64,000 nt of DNA from Chloroflexi bacterium 44-23 (GTDB lineage Bacteria; Chloroflexota; Anaerolineae; Anaerolineales; Anaerolineaceae). The notes beneath the pieces are model-generated. The model made no database searches. It was not told the DNA's origin and saw only the letters and a list, made by a program, of their open reading frames with translations. Position 1 is the first letter of the stretch, and each line of letters starts with the position of its first letter. The position numbers and the translations under genes are program-made. Below are positions 45,645 through 54,672 of this stretch, one piece after another. The stretch is from contig MKUW01000028.1 in the NCBI GenBank assembly GCA_001899005.1, positions 159,807-223,806 of the forward strand, written 5' to 3'.

Positions 45645-45881
45645 ATGACACCAAATTTAGAGAATATTGCCAAAGGAATAATTATTGCTGGCGTGCTTCT
45701 TGTCGTTGTGGGGGGAATCATATTTGGATTAAGCCGCTTGTTTAATTGGAAATCCTTGCCCGGTACACTGCATCTGCAAACAGGGAATTTTACTTGTATT
45801 ATCCCCATTTTAGCGTCCATTCTGCTAAGCATCGTATTGACTATCCTTTTGAATCTTATCATACGATTTATGAACCGCTGA
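45645..45881 (+). CDS. DUF2905-family small membrane protein
   Basis: 78 residues with two transmembrane helices (about 8-28 and 52-74). Between them the conserved loop reads SLPGTLHLQTGNFTCIIPI, matching the LPGDI-x-N-F-x-x-P core of DUF2905 proteins, followed by a Ser/Leu-rich second helix. The family is widespread and of unknown function, often near DNA-repair or queuosine genes, but not here. ATG 45645 is used and no strong ribosome binding site is seen. A separate MFS gene follows 75 bases later. Confidence 0.85.
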   Translation: MTPNLENIAKGIIIAGVLLVVVGGIIFGLSRLFNWKSLPGTLHLQTGNFTCIIPILASILLSIVLTILLNLIIRFMNR

Positions 45882-45956
45882 AAAATATTCGTCTTTGATG
45901 CTTGCTCAGGCGATATTCAATAATTGTTGGGTGATAAGGTAAAATCTAATCAAACC

Positions 45957-47276
45957 ATGTCAAACCAATTTCAATTTCGCACCAAATATCGAAAACTGAG
46001 GGCCTACCTTTTTCCAATTTCACATGCTGTACCCAAACATCTGCAGCCAAATTTTCGGCATCTTTACGCAGACATCGGTTGGTATGCGCTCCTGGTTGGG
46101 GGTGCACTTTCATTCCTGACTGTCTATGCTGCCAGGTTGGGTGCCAGCACTACCCAAATCGGTTTGATCAACGCCATGCCTGCCATTGTAAGTTTGTTTA
46201 TCTCACTGCCGGCCGGTCCCTGGTTAAAAGCACGTCCCTTAAATAAGGCCATTTTAATGAGTGCCATGGGACAGCGTATTTTTTATCTCTTCATGGCCCT
46301 TCTGCCCTGGTTATTTGGAGAAAGCCAACAAATCTGGGCATTAATATTTTTTACCCTGGTGATGAGTATCCCGGGAACAGTCATCTCGATCGGTTTTAAC
46401 GTCGTTTTTGCATCTGGAGTACCTATGCGTTACCGCGGCATGGTCGCAGGTAGACGGAACGCATTGAGCGCAATCATCACAGTCATTGCTACTCTTATTT
46501 TCGGTAGAATTCTTACTGTTTTGCCTTTTCCGCTAGGCTATCAGGTGGTTTTTGCGGTTGGGTTTATTGGGGCTGCCATGAGCGCTTACCACCTTTCACG
46601 TGTAAAAGCGGTGGTTGATCCGGAGGATCCGCTCCCTTTAGAAATTCTCGCGGATACAGAACCTCTCGTAGCCATTAGTGGCAGAAAATTAAACAATCTA
46701 TTTTTGCGAATACGCGACAGGCTCCAATTTGAGACCTTAAAAGGCCCGTTTGGTCGCTCATTGCTCTTATTGACTTTCTTCCATTTCGTTCACTACCTCT
46801 CCATTCCTATATTTCCAGTCTTTTTTGTGGACAAAATTCACATTTCCGATCAGGTTATCAGTCTTGGAAATGCCATTTTTTATCTGATGATGTTTGTCGG
46901 ATCCACCCAGATCAACAAAATAAGCGGGAAGATTGGAAACATGAGGTCGGTTGGGCTTGGCATTGTCCTTTTAGGAATCTACCCAACCATGCTTTCCTTC
47001 GCGAAAGATGCCACGCTTTATTATGCGGCATCATTTTTTGGCGGTTTTGCCTGGTCAATAGTCAATGTCACCATGATCAACTATCTACTTGAGAAAGTAC
47101 CTTCCAACAAGCGTACTGAACATTTCGCCTGGTTTTCTTTGGCAATAAATGCCGCCGTGCTGCTAGGCTCCACCCTTGGACCGATTTTTGGAGATATACT
47201 CGGAATAACCTTGGCACTCTTCATCTTTGGTATTTTAAGAATCATTGCCGGGTTGGCGGTTTTTAAGTGGGGCTAA
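45957..47276 (+). CDS. Major facilitator superfamily transporter
   Basis: 439 residues from ATG 45957 (an upstream in-frame TTG at 45924 is possible). Ten to twelve hydrophobic helices start at about residue 45 (WYALLVGGALSFLTVYAA), after a soluble N-terminus of about 40 residues that is longer than usual. The loop after helix 2 (LPAGPWLKARPLNKAILM) is a degenerate motif A. A middle cytoplasmic loop of about 60 residues (VDPEDPLPLEILADTEPLV…) separates the two six-helix halves. The substrate is not predictable. The stop codon overlaps the stop of the convergent MFS gene. Confidence 0.85.
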   Translation: MSNQFQFRTKYRKLRAYLFPISHAVPKHLQPNFRHLYADIGWYALLVGGALSFLTVYAARLGASTTQIGLINAMPAIVSLFISLPAGPWLKARPLNKAILMSAMGQRIFYLFMALLPWLFGESQQIWALIFFTLVMSIPGTVISIGFNVVFASGVPMRYRGMVAGRRNALSAIITVIATLIFGRILTVLPFPLGYQVVFAVGFIGAAMSAYHLSRVKAVVDPEDPLPLEILADTEPLVAISGRKLNNLFLRIRDRLQFETLKGPFGRSLLLLTFFHFVHYLSIPIFPVFFVDKIHISDQVISLGNAIFYLMMFVGSTQINKISGKIGNMRSVGLGIVLLGIYPTMLSFAKDATLYYAASFFGGFAWSIVNVTMINYLLEKVPSNKRTEHFAWFSLAINAAVLLGSTLGPIFGDILGITLALFIFGILRIIAGLAVFKWG

Positions 47277-48508
47277 ACAATTTCAACTTTTTTAGATAGC
47301 ACAGCGGGGCTGCTTCGTTGCTGGCGGCGAAACAAGAGATAATAGAATAATACGCTCAACCCACTGATAAAACCCCCTGCCAACCAGGGCGAACGAGGTG
47401 AAACAAGATCATTTAATGCGCCACCCAATAGCGGGCCAACTCCGCTGGCGATACCATTGGTCATTCCATGTACACTCATATAACGCCCACGTTTATCAGG
47501 CGGAGCAAGGTTGGCTGAAAAAGTTGTGGCAGTCGGCACCATGACTAGTTCGCCAATTGTCATGACAACCATCGCCAGCCAGAAAAACCAAAAGCCGGTC
47601 CCAACGGCAATAATGATAGCCGCTGCCCCATAAAAAGCAGCACCAATAGACATGACCATAAGTGGGTTGTGTTTCCTGGTCTGCCTGGTAATCAGAATTT
47701 GGAAAGCAACCACCATGACAGCGTTGGTGGTTGGGATAAACCCATATAGCCGTTCTGGAATGCCAAAATTATGCTTGGTGTAAACAGCCAGTAAAACCCA
47801 TATCATTGATGTAGTGATGAAAGTAAGGATGTACGTCAGGTTGAACTGAATGAAAGGTTTATCTCTGAAAACTTGTCCATAACCGCCAAAGCGCTGCTTG
47901 ATACCGGCCAGTGAAATGTCTGTTTGCAAGGTTTCTTTGGCTTTAAACGCCAATAAAAGCGAGTAAGTTAATAACCCGGAAGCAGCCAGGAAGAAGGCAA
48001 CACTATAAGAGGCAGAGGTAACAAAGCCACCGATAGCCGGGCCAATCGCCACCCCCAGGTTGTTACTCATGCGTAAAATTGAATAGCCTTCTGCGCGTCT
48101 ATCAGGCGCCACCATATCGGCCATCATCGCATCTGAGCCAACCTGATAAAGCGGGTTGAATACACCCCTCAAGGCCATTAACGCGGCAAATTCAAGTAAA
48201 TTTGTAGCAAACGCCATCAGGATATAACACAGGCCATTACCTGCCAGGCTGATCACCATCACCCATTTACGTCCGAGCCGGTCGGTCAACGGACCAGCCA
48301 CAAATGAGAAAAGCAGGTTGGTGACCGCATTGATCGTCATCAGGCTGGCTACAACAGCCAGGCCGACTTCTAATTTTTCACTGACATAAATCATTAAAAA
48401 CGGCCAGATCATGCTTGTGCCGATGGTGCCGATCAGCATGCCAAACGACATCAACCAGAACTGATTGGGATATTGTTGGAAATTACGCTTCAGCCTGTAA
48501 ATCGTCAT
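47273..48508 (-). CDS. Major facilitator superfamily transporter (multidrug-type)
   Basis: 411 residues, about 12 transmembrane helices. Motif A is intact (FVAGPLTDRLGRKWVMV), and the start MTIYRLKRNFQQYPNQFWLM is typical of drug/proton antiporters of the DHA1 type. It probably exports toxic compounds. The start is ATG 48508, and the coding sequence ends with a 4-base tail-to-tail overlap with the plus-strand MFS gene. The two MFS proteins are not close homologues (different loops and motif A), so this is not a tandem duplication. Expression from a promoter in the 48.5-48.8 kb gap is likely. Confidence 0.9.
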   Translation of the reverse strand: MTIYRLKRNFQQYPNQFWLMSFGMLIGTIGTSMIWPFLMIYVSEKLEVGLAVVASLMTINAVTNLLFSFVAGPLTDRLGRKWVMVISLAGNGLCYILMAFATNLLEFAALMALRGVFNPLYQVGSDAMMADMVAPDRRAEGYSILRMSNNLGVAIGPAIGGFVTSASYSVAFFLAASGLLTYSLLLAFKAKETLQTDISLAGIKQRFGGYGQVFRDKPFIQFNLTYILTFITTSMIWVLLAVYTKHNFGIPERLYGFIPTTNAVMVVAFQILITRQTRKHNPLMVMSIGAAFYGAAAIIIAVGTGFWFFWLAMVVMTIGELVMVPTATTFSANLAPPDKRGRYMSVHGMTNGIASGVGPLLGGALNDLVSPRSPWLAGGFISGLSVLFYYLLFRRQQRSSPAVLSKKVEIV

Positions 48509-48887
48509 ATTTTTAGAGTGAGCCAGGTATTGATAGGATATAGGTCAAATTAAAGAATTTTTTGGATTAATGACAAAATCACCTGCGGATGCATTCTATC
48601 ACCGAACAGATAAAAATGAGCATCGCAGAGCTTTTGAGCCGCATTGTTTAGCCTCTTTTGGTCAGAAAGGTACCATAAACACAAATTATTATGAAAATCC
48701 AGAAATCAGTTTAGTGGAGAGAATTCAAACTATTGCCAAACGCAGCTTGCATTTAATAATTTAATTTGATAAAATAATATCAGATAAACGCTTGGGTGCC
48801 CCCCTCACCTTAGCGTTTATCGTTTTAATAAAAAAAGCCAGTCAATCTTATCGATTTCTGGCTTTTCTTATTTTTCACTTATTGTTT
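48509..48887. other. Intergenic region with a large hairpin
   Basis: A 64-codon plus-strand frame (48570-48764) has no ribosome binding site or domain and is not called. At 48783-48821 a perfect 10-bp inverted repeat, GATAAACGCT with AGCGTTTATC, encloses an inner GGTG/CACC stem. It could be a regulatory hairpin or a small-RNA terminator. A terminator follows (see next entry). Confidence 0.45.
48830..48866 (-). terminator. Rho-independent terminator of the small acidic-protein gene
   Basis: AAAAGCCAG (48833-48841) pairs with CTGGCTTTT (48858-48866). Read on the minus strand, the stem is followed by TTTTTTT. It lies 22 bases after the stop of the gene ending at 48888. Confidence 0.75.
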
Positions 48888-49259
48888 CTAATTGTCGTAA
48901 AACGGGTTATCTTCCTCATCATCACTACCGTCGATGTCAAAGTCATATTCCACTTCGCCACCCTTTCGTCGAATCCACAGGTAAAGAACCTGTCCATCAG
49001 TTGAATCGATTGCCCGTGCTGCCATTATCGGCACTTTCTCTTCCAGTCCGGTTTCATCACGAAAGTGCAGAAACATCGTTTCATTGCGTTTCCAAGTTCG
49101 ATGACACCGTTCGACCAGCGCAGGTCCATTAAATGTTCTCAATCTGGTCAAAGCCAGCTCGAAAATGCCTGGGCCTTCATTAAATCCAAGCGCCCAACCA
49201 TCTTCTATGAATTCAAATTCAGGGGGCGGCCCCTCAATAATTGTTATTTTGTCATCCAT
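48888..49259 (-). CDS. Small acidic hypothetical protein (123 aa)
   Basis: 123 residues with no signal or membrane segment. The N-terminal part is mixed (KITIIEGPPPEFEFIEDGWALGF), the middle has a helix (GIFELALTRLRTF) and beta strands (MFLHFRDETGLEEKVPIMAARAI), and the C-terminus is a very acidic tail (DFDIDGSDDEEDNPFYDN). ATG 49259 is preceded by GGAGAGAA. Its own terminator follows. I do not recognise a family. The composition suggests a cytoplasmic binding partner or a metal/nucleic-acid mimic, but this is speculation. Confidence 0.7.
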   Translation of the reverse strand: MDDKITIIEGPPPEFEFIEDGWALGFNEGPGIFELALTRLRTFNGPALVERCHRTWKRNETMFLHFRDETGLEEKVPIMAARAIDSTDGQVLYLWIRRKGGEVEYDFDIDGSDDEEDNPFYDN

Positions 49260-49640
49260 AATTTTCTCTCCGCGGCCTTATCATACCACTAAATTAACGA
49301 TCATTGAGATCATTTTACTGCGCATATGACAGATTTTTATTAATAGTTTCTCAAAATTCTATTAAATTTTAACCCTTATCATATTGGGCAAATCACCAGA
49401 TTCCCAAACTCATTGGCACTAATTATCTCTTCACTCTTCATCTGTATCCTTTCCATAAATAGGGAATGATGAGTGTTATTAGGCGGGCGACCCTCCAATT
49501 AAGAACACGCTGCGCCTAATTTTTGAAATGATATTTTAATTTTTATAAATTTATTACTTTTTTCTAGCAAAATTCATATATAAGCTGGTTAAGATGAAAT
49601 CAGTAAGATATTGGGAAAATACTAAAATTTGGAGGTAATT
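49260..49640. other. Intergenic region with palindromic repeat copy 2 and the Hsp20 promoter area
   Basis: 381 bases between the divergent acidic-protein (-) and Hsp20 (+) genes. A degenerate repeat copy lies at 49470-49512 (see separate entry). TATATA near 49577 could be a -10 box for Hsp20. No CIRCE-type GAGTGCTAA element is visible. Confidence 0.45.
49470..49512. repeat. Dispersed palindromic repeat, copy 2 (degenerate)
   Basis: GAGTGTTATTAGGCGGGCGA matches the left arm of the perfect copy at 51243-51278 with one base changed. The right arm (CCCTCCAATTAAGAACAC) is eroded. The tail CTAATTTTTGAAATG matches the tail after copy 1. Confidence 0.6.
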
Positions 49641-50063
49641 ATGTCTCTCTATTATATGCGCAGCCCTGAAAGTTTTCGTTCTCGCCGCCGAAGATGGGAA
49701 CAAATGATGAATGCTAACCTCGAAGGCGAACAGAGCAAAGTCGTTTTTCCGATTGATGTTCGCGAGGATGAAGATGCCTACACTGTCTATGCATTTTTAC
49801 CAGGTATTGAATCAGATGACCTGGATATTGAAGTCGTCAACGGAACAATTTCAATCAAGGGCGAAATCAAGTTGGAACGCCAGGAAGGTGACAATTACCT
49901 GATTACTGAACGCCCTGATGGCCGTTTTTGTCGTGTGGTCGATTTACCGGATGAACTGGATTCGGATAACGCACATGCAGACTTAAAAAACGGTGTTTTG
50001 ACACTGCGGGTCCCCAAATCAGAAGTTTCCCGTCCGCGACGGATTAAAATCGCGAATAATTAA
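49641..50063 (+). CDS. Hsp20/alpha-crystallin-family small heat-shock protein
   Basis: 140 residues from ATG 49641, with GGAGG 5 bases upstream. The in-frame TTG at 49629 overlaps the ribosome binding site and is rejected. The alpha-crystallin domain spans about residues 35-138: VFPIDVREDEDAYTVYAFLPG, the IKGEIKLERQEGDNY loop, GRFCRVVDLPDELD and the GVLTLRVPK signature. There is a short N-terminal arm with a YYMRSPESFRSRRRRWE pattern. It forms oligomers that hold unfolding proteins under stress. Monocistronic, with its own terminator. Confidence 0.95.
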   Translation: MSLYYMRSPESFRSRRRRWEQMMNANLEGEQSKVVFPIDVREDEDAYTVYAFLPGIESDDLDIEVVNGTISIKGEIKLERQEGDNYLITERPDGRFCRVVDLPDELDSDNAHADLKNGVLTLRVPKSEVSRPRRIKIANN

Positions 50064-50090
50064 CTAAGTTTCACTTTCCTGGAAATAGAA

Positions 50091-50117
50091 AGAGCGGTCT
50101 TTACCGCTCTTTTTTTA
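50091..50117 (+). terminator. Rho-independent terminator of the Hsp20 gene
   Basis: AGAGCGGT (50091-50098) pairs with ACCGCTCT (50103-50110), followed by TTTTTTT. It is close to the birA start, so birA is transcribed from its own promoter or by read-through. Confidence 0.85.
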
Positions 50118-50134
50118 TCCGTTACAATGGAAAA

Positions 50135-50935
50135 ATGATTACCCCTATCCCCTTTCAGGAAATCATTGAGAAGCTGAATATCCCGGCTTATAAGTATTTT
50201 GAAACCATTGGATCCACCAACACCACTGCGCTTTCCTGGTTAGAGGAAGGAGCAGCCGACGGATCCATTGTGTTTGCCAACCATCAACAAGCAGGGAAGG
50301 GCCGAAAGCAGCGACATTGGGTCACAAACCCCGGCAGTGCCATAGCGCTAAGTATAATTATGAAACCAACCCAACAGGAAAAAGAATATCTACAATTTTT
50401 TTCTGCAGTAGCCGCTCTGGCTCTGGTGCAGGTGCTGCAAGAAAAATATCAAATTACAGCACAAATAAAGTGGCCCAATGATGTACTCATCCAGCAAAGA
50501 AAATGCGCCGGTATTCTGCTAGAGGCAGCCTGGCATGGACAAGAATTGGCTGGAATCGTGGTTGGGATTGGCGTCAACTTATTCCCGGCAAGCGTTCCAC
50601 CCGCGTATTTGGTACAATTTCCCGCTACCTGTGTTCAAAATCATACGCATTCATCCATCAGTCAGTTTGACTTTCTTGGAGAGCTGATTACGGCGTTTTC
50701 CAATTATCGGACAAATTTCAATTTTGATAACTTTCATAATCAATGGGAAAATTTACTGGCATTTCGTGGCGAAAGAGTATATATTATTGAAAATGACGAG
50801 TCTCACATTAGTGGTACACTTTTAGGTGTAGAATTTAATGGTGATCTGCGAGTTCTAACAAACGATGCAAAAATCTTGACATTCAGCGCCGCCGATATTC
50901 AGTTACGGCCGACAAACGATGTATGGGAGAAATAA
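50135..50935 (+). CDS. birA: Biotin--[acetyl-CoA-carboxylase] ligase (monofunctional BirA)
   Basis: 266 residues with the catalytic and C-terminal domains only. The DNA-binding HTH of E. coli-type BirA is absent, so it is an enzyme and not a repressor. Motifs are FETIGSTNTTALSWLEEG, the biotinyl-AMP loop QQAGKGRKQRHW, KWPNDVL and GIVVGIGVNL. It activates biotin with ATP and attaches it to the carboxyl carrier protein of acetyl-CoA carboxylase. ATG 50135 has only a weak purine stretch upstream, and the gene starts 25 bases after the Hsp20 terminator stem. A small membrane protein follows 1 base later. Confidence 0.95.
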   Translation: MITPIPFQEIIEKLNIPAYKYFETIGSTNTTALSWLEEGAADGSIVFANHQQAGKGRKQRHWVTNPGSAIALSIIMKPTQQEKEYLQFFSAVAALALVQVLQEKYQITAQIKWPNDVLIQQRKCAGILLEAAWHGQELAGIVVGIGVNLFPASVPPAYLVQFPATCVQNHTHSSISQFDFLGELITAFSNYRTNFNFDNFHNQWENLLAFRGERVYIIENDESHISGTLLGVEFNGDLRVLTNDAKILTFSAADIQLRPTNDVWEK

Positions 50936-50936
50936 A

Positions 50937-51146
50937 ATGATTGATGATTTACGAAATTCTGCCAGCGATTCCTATTTAGAAGAGGAAGCAAATCAAACTC
51001 CTTTGGCACCGTCCAGAAAATCGGGTAAAAATTTCCTGGGGATGACAGCGCCCCAACGATTTGTTTTAGCACTTTTATTGTTAATCGCAGTCATCGTTCT
51101 GGGTTCTTTTTGCCTTTTGATCACCGGCCGAATTGTACTTCCTTAA
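50937..51146 (+). CDS. Small single-helix membrane protein (69 aa)
   Basis: 69 residues from ATG 50937, preceded by GGGAGA. An ATG at 50919 inside birA is less likely. An acidic N-terminal segment (IDDLRNSASDSYLEEEANQT) and a basic patch (PSRKSGKNF) are followed by one transmembrane helix (about 44-66, FVLALLLLIAVIVLGSFCLLI). It starts 1 base after the birA stop, so it is co-translated. It ends before a strong terminator. No family recognised. Confidence 0.65.
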   Translation: MIDDLRNSASDSYLEEEANQTPLAPSRKSGKNFLGMTAPQRFVLALLLLIAVIVLGSFCLLITGRIVLP

Positions 51147-51168
51147 ACTTTAACTCGCGTAGGTAAGT

Positions 51169-51204
51169 AAAAAGCAGACGCAAGATAATTACGTCTGCTT
51201 TTTT
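51169..51204. terminator. Rho-independent terminator after the birA operon
   Basis: AAAAAGCAGACG (51169-51180) pairs with CGTCTGCTTTTT (51192-51203), 11-base loop and a T-run. The A-tract on the left allows use on the minus strand for the convergent gyrA as well. Confidence 0.85.
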
Positions 51205-51242
51205 AATAGCTGGTCTTCTATCATCTCAATAGTTTGAGCAGA

Positions 51243-51278
51243 GTGTTTTTAGGCGGGCAATCGCCCGCCTAAAAACAC
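51243..51278. repeat. Dispersed palindromic repeat, copy 3 (perfect 16-bp stem)
   Basis: GTGTTTTTAGGCGGGC (51243-51258) and its exact complement (51263-51278) enclose the loop AATC. Best-preserved member of a repeat family seen also at 8.2, 49.5 and 62.9 kb. It sits 36 bases after gyrA and may double as its terminator. Confidence 0.8.
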
Positions 51279-51313
51279 CCCTCAACCCTGATTTATTGAC
51301 AAGATACCCGATC

Positions 51314-53797
51314 TTATTCTTCCGCTGGCGGCTCGTTCTCGTCACCCTCACCAATTAGCATACTGGCTTTGATACGAGCCATCGAAGCGACAGTGTGACC
51401 TTCTACCATATCCATGACATGCACTCCACGGGTTACGCGTCCCATTACGGAGATATCGCTGACACTCATGCGGATTAGAACACCGCTGGTAGAGATTAGT
51501 GAAATTTCATCATCCGGCTGCACAATCCTGGCTGTGGCAATTAAACCAATCTTATCCAGATTGTGTTTATCTATGGTAGAAACACCTTTGGAACCGCGGC
51601 TTTTCGGTACATACTGCTCCAATGGTGTGCGCTTTCCATAACCCTTATCAGTTATTACCAGTAGCTGGCCACCCGGCTCAAGCACATCCATACCGGTTAC
51701 GCGGTCTTTAGGAGCCATGCGAATACCGGTTACTCCACCCGCCGGCCGGCCCATACAGCGGATATCGTTCTCGTCCATCCGCAAAGCCCGGCCGAAAGCG
51801 GTAACCAGCATCACTTCATCTTTACCACTGGTCAGGCGTACCCATCCCAGGTTATCCCCTTCTTTAAGACTCATTGCGATCAACCCACTGGGTCGAACGC
51901 TGGCAAATTCGGAAAGCTGTACGCGCTTTATGCGCCCAAGCTCAGTTGCCATGGTGCAGTATTCCGCCTCATCAAAACCCGGCACGGGAACAGCTGCGGT
52001 AATTTTCTCGCCTGAATCCAGAGCCAGCACATTCATGATCGAAATACCTTTGTCGGTTCTGCCCGCTTCTGGCAAGTTGTAAACTTTCTCCGAATAGACT
52101 TTCCCTCGATTGGAAAAGTAAAGCACCGTGTTCAAGGTGCGGGCGGGAATCATCATGATTACTTCGTCTTCATCACGCATTGATTGACCGATCACCCCGC
52201 GACCGCCTCTGCCCTGAGTACGATACATATTAGCCCGAACGCGTTTAATATAGCCCTTTTCGGTCAGAGTAATCAATACAGCTTCATCTTTCACCAATTC
52301 TTCGTCGGAAATCTCTTCGCGGGCATCCAGGCTGATAACCGTGCGGCGGTCGTCACCATATTTTGCGGCCAATTCTTCCATATCCGTTTTGATTAAATTC
52401 AGAATTTTAACCGGGTTTGCCAGAAGATCTTCGAGATAAGTAATCTGCGCCATTACTTCGCGTTGTTCCTCTTCAATTTTAAGCCGCTCAAGTGCCGCCA
52501 GTCGGCGCAGCTGCATATCCAAGATTGCCTGTGCCTGTATCTCACTAAGATTAAAACGTGTGATCAAACGTTCTTTGGCGGTCTCAACATCTTCAGATTT
52601 CCGAATGGTATCAATGACAGCGTCCAAATTGGACAATGCAATTAAGAGACCATCCAGAATATGAACGCGATGTTTCGCCTTATCAAGCTCAAATTGAGTT
52701 CGGCGAGTGATTACCTCCTGGCGGTGTTCAATGAAGAGTTGCAGCATGCGTCGCAAGGAAAGCGTTCGCGGTTCATTATTTACCAGGGATAACATGTTTA
52801 CCCCAAAGGTGGATTGAAGCTGAGTGTATTTATAAAGCTGGTTGAGAACCCGCTGAGGTTGCGCATTACGTTTTAGTTCGATGACTATGCGCATTCCCTT
52901 GCGGTCGGATTCATCGCGCAAATCCGAGATCATGTCCAGACGATCTTCGCGCACAAGAGCAGCAATCCGTTCGATCATACTGGTCTTATTCACCTGGTAC
53001 GGTATTTGGTTGATGATAATTGCAAAACGGCCATTCTTAAATTCTTCAATTTCTGCCCGGCCGCGCACGACCAGCCTTCCACGTCCGGTTGAATAAGCCT
53101 GACGAATCAAATCCTGCCCAACGATCATTCCACCGGTTGGAAAATCCGGACCTGGCAGCAATTTCATTAATTCATCAACCGTGACATCTTCAATAGTGTC
53201 AAAATGATCTATGACATACGTAACCGCCGCAGCCAGTTCTCTTAGGTTATGCGGTGGGATATTGGTTGCCATGCCGACAGCGATGCCGGAGGAACCATTC
53301 AATAACAGGTTCGGTAAACGGGAGGGCAAAACAGATGGCTCTTTGAGTGACCCATCGAAATTATCATTGAAATCAACAGTATTTTTGCCAATATCGGCCA
53401 GCATCTCTTCTGCCATTTGTGAAAGGCGCGCTTCGGTATAACGCATTGCTGCCGGAGAATCACCGTCAATGGAACCAAAGTTACCCTGGCCATCTACCAA
53501 CATGTAACGCATTGAAAAATCTTGCGCCATACGCGCCATGGCTTCATAAACCGCCAAATCGCCATGCGGGTGGTATTTCCCTAATACTTCACCGACTATA
53601 CGGGCAGATTTCTTGTAAGAGGTATTGGCTCGGATACCCATATCGAACATTGCATACAGGATGCGTCTGTGAACGGGCTTAAGACCATCACGGACATCCG
53701 GAATTGCTCTGGCCACGATTACACTCATTGCATAATCAAGAAAGGCAGTACGCATCTCATTATCAATATCAACTACGTGGATATTGCCTATTTCCAT
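51314..53797 (-). CDS. gyrA: DNA gyrase subunit A
   Basis: 827 residues from ATG 53797 ([10 protein letters not shown]), with GGAGG just upstream. An earlier in-frame ATG at 53827 adds an unrelated [10 protein letters not shown] and is rejected. The breakage-reunion domain has [15 protein letters not shown] and the active-site Tyr in [11 protein letters not shown]. The beta-pinwheel C-terminal domain contains the GyrA box QGRGGRG, which separates gyrase from topoisomerase IV. It supercoils DNA with GyrB, which is not in the window. In the quinolone-resistance region the residues matching E. coli Ser83 and Asp87 are Leu81 and Glu85 ([12 protein letters not shown]). The acidic tail ends [12 protein letters not shown]. 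Confidence 0.97.
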   Translation of the reverse strand: MEIGNIHVVDIDNEMRTAFLDYAMSVIVARAIPDVRDGLKPVHRRILYAMFDMGIRANTSYKKSARIVGEVLGKYHPHGDLAVYEAMARMAQDFSMRYMLVDGQGNFGSIDGDSPAAMRYTEARLSQMAEEMLADIGKNTVDFNDNFDGSLKEPSVLPSRLPNLLLNGSSGIAVGMATNIPPHNLRELAAAVTYVIDHFDTIEDVTVDELMKLLPGPDFPTGGMIVGQDLIRQAYSTGRGRLVVRGRAEIEEFKNGRFAIIINQIPYQVNKTSMIERIAALVREDRLDMISDLRDESDRKGMRIVIELKRNAQPQRVLNQLYKYTQLQSTFGVNMLSLVNNEPRTLSLRRMLQLFIEHRQEVITRRTQFELDKAKHRVHILDGLLIALSNLDAVIDTIRKSEDVETAKERLITRFNLSEIQAQAILDMQLRRLAALERLKIEEEQREVMAQITYLEDLLANPVKILNLIKTDMEELAAKYGDDRRTVISLDAREEISDEELVKDEAVLITLTEKGYIKRVRANMYRTQGRGGRGVIGQSMRDEDEVIMMIPARTLNTVLYFSNRGKVYSEKVYNLPEAGRTDKGISIMNVLALDSGEKITAAVPVPGFDEAEYCTMATELGRIKRVQLSEFASVRPSGLIAMSLKEGDNLGWVRLTSGKDEVMLVTAFGRALRMDENDIRCMGRPAGGVTGIRMAPKDRVTGMDVLEPGGQLLVITDKGYGKRTPLEQYVPKSRGSKGVSTIDKHNLDKIGLIATARIVQPDDEISLISTSGVLIRMSVSDISVMGRVTRGVHVMDMVEGHTVASMARIKASMLIGEGDENEPPAEE

Positions 53798-53912
53798 ATT
53801 CTTACTTCCTCCGAAACCCAAAACCACGGCTTAAAGCATGGCAAATCTGGTACATTTCCAAACCCTAATTATACCTCATGCCGCCATACCGGCGTGTTCG
53901 AATATCCCTTTG

Positions 53913-53939
53913 CCCTCTGCGAAAAAACCCGGCAGAGGG
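53913..53939. repeat. Perfect 8-bp hairpin
   Basis: CCCTCTGC (53913-53920) pairs with GCAGAGGG (53932-53939) in the gap between the CBS-ACT gene and gyrA on the minus strand. It could end the importer transcript, but it lacks a U-tail. On the minus strand the T-run lies in the loop. ATTATA (53868-53873) is a possible gyrA -10 box without a matching -35. Confidence 0.4.
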
Positions 53940-54004
53940 TAGAAAAACCAATTTTAGTGAGTTTTACTTATCAAATGGATAGTTACAGCCTCTTGAACTG
54001 CAGC

Positions 54005-54670
54005 TCAGCTGATTGAGCGTATGTCTGTAATTGTCAGATCGGAGATTGTTGCCACAAGCTGCTCAACTTCTGTAATTGAGACCCCTGGAATTTTGACCAC
54101 AGCTTCGTAATACTGCGGTTGATGTGGGACGGCATAGGTACCAATGCCCATCACTCCCCAATCTTTTTCACCGATGGCAGAAACAAGCTCTGCTAATTCA
54201 GAAAAATTCTTTTCATGCGCAGGCATACGTACCGTAACTCGAATGCCGGGAGTGGGCAGACCCAGCATTTCCTGGTACGAACGTAGCAAATCAATGGTCG
54301 TTATGATTCCAGTAACTTTTTCGCTATCCACAACCGGCAGGCAACTGATTTTATGGCTGGATAACATTTTTGCAGCCTCTTCTACTGTCGTTTGCGGTGT
54401 AGCGATTATTACCTGGCGTTTCTTGATCATCACGCTTTTCACGCGCAAATCAGTCAACTTGCTGGAAATCTCCCAAACATCAAGGCTATCAATGTTATCA
54501 AGGCTCAATGCAAAGTGCGAACGAGTGATCAAACCTAGCAAACGATTGCCTTCATCTACAACCGGCAAATGTCCAATTTCATTTTCAACCATCACCTTGC
54601 GTGCCTCTGGCAGTGATAGCCTGGGATCGATCATCACCGGATGGCGTGTCATACAATCTCTTACTAACAT
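54005..54670 (-). CDS. CBS-domain pair with C-terminal ACT domain (AcuB-like)
   Basis: 221 residues. There are two CBS motifs: 1-55 (LVRDCMTRHPVMIDPRLSLPEA, GHLPVVDEGNRLLGLITRSHF) and 75-130 (SVMIKKRQVIIATPQTTVEEA, CLPVVDSEKVTGIITTIDLL). An ACT-like domain follows (about 140-215, IRVTVRMPAHEKNFSELAELVSAIGE…). This layout matches AcuB-type proteins, linked in Bacillus to acetoin use, although most members are uncharacterised nucleotide or amino-acid sensors. It starts 2 bases after the stop of the fused importer ATPase, so it may sense an imported nutrient or energy state for that operon. Confidence 0.9.
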   Translation of the reverse strand: MLVRDCMTRHPVMIDPRLSLPEARKVMVENEIGHLPVVDEGNRLLGLITRSHFALSLDNIDSLDVWEISSKLTDLRVKSVMIKKRQVIIATPQTTVEEAAKMLSSHKISCLPVVDSEKVTGIITTIDLLRSYQEMLGLPTPGIRVTVRMPAHEKNFSELAELVSAIGEKDWGVMGIGTYAVPHQPQYYEAVVKIPGVSITEVEQLVATISDLTITDIRSIS

Positions 54671-54672
54671 GA

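Noticed and set aside
48570..48764. Plus-strand 64-codon frame between the MFS and acidic-protein genes
   Set aside because: No ribosome binding site, no domain, and composition like non-coding DNA.
49260..49640. CIRCE-type heat-shock operator before Hsp20
   Set aside because: No inverted GAGTGCTAA element could be found. The palindrome there belongs to the dispersed repeat family.
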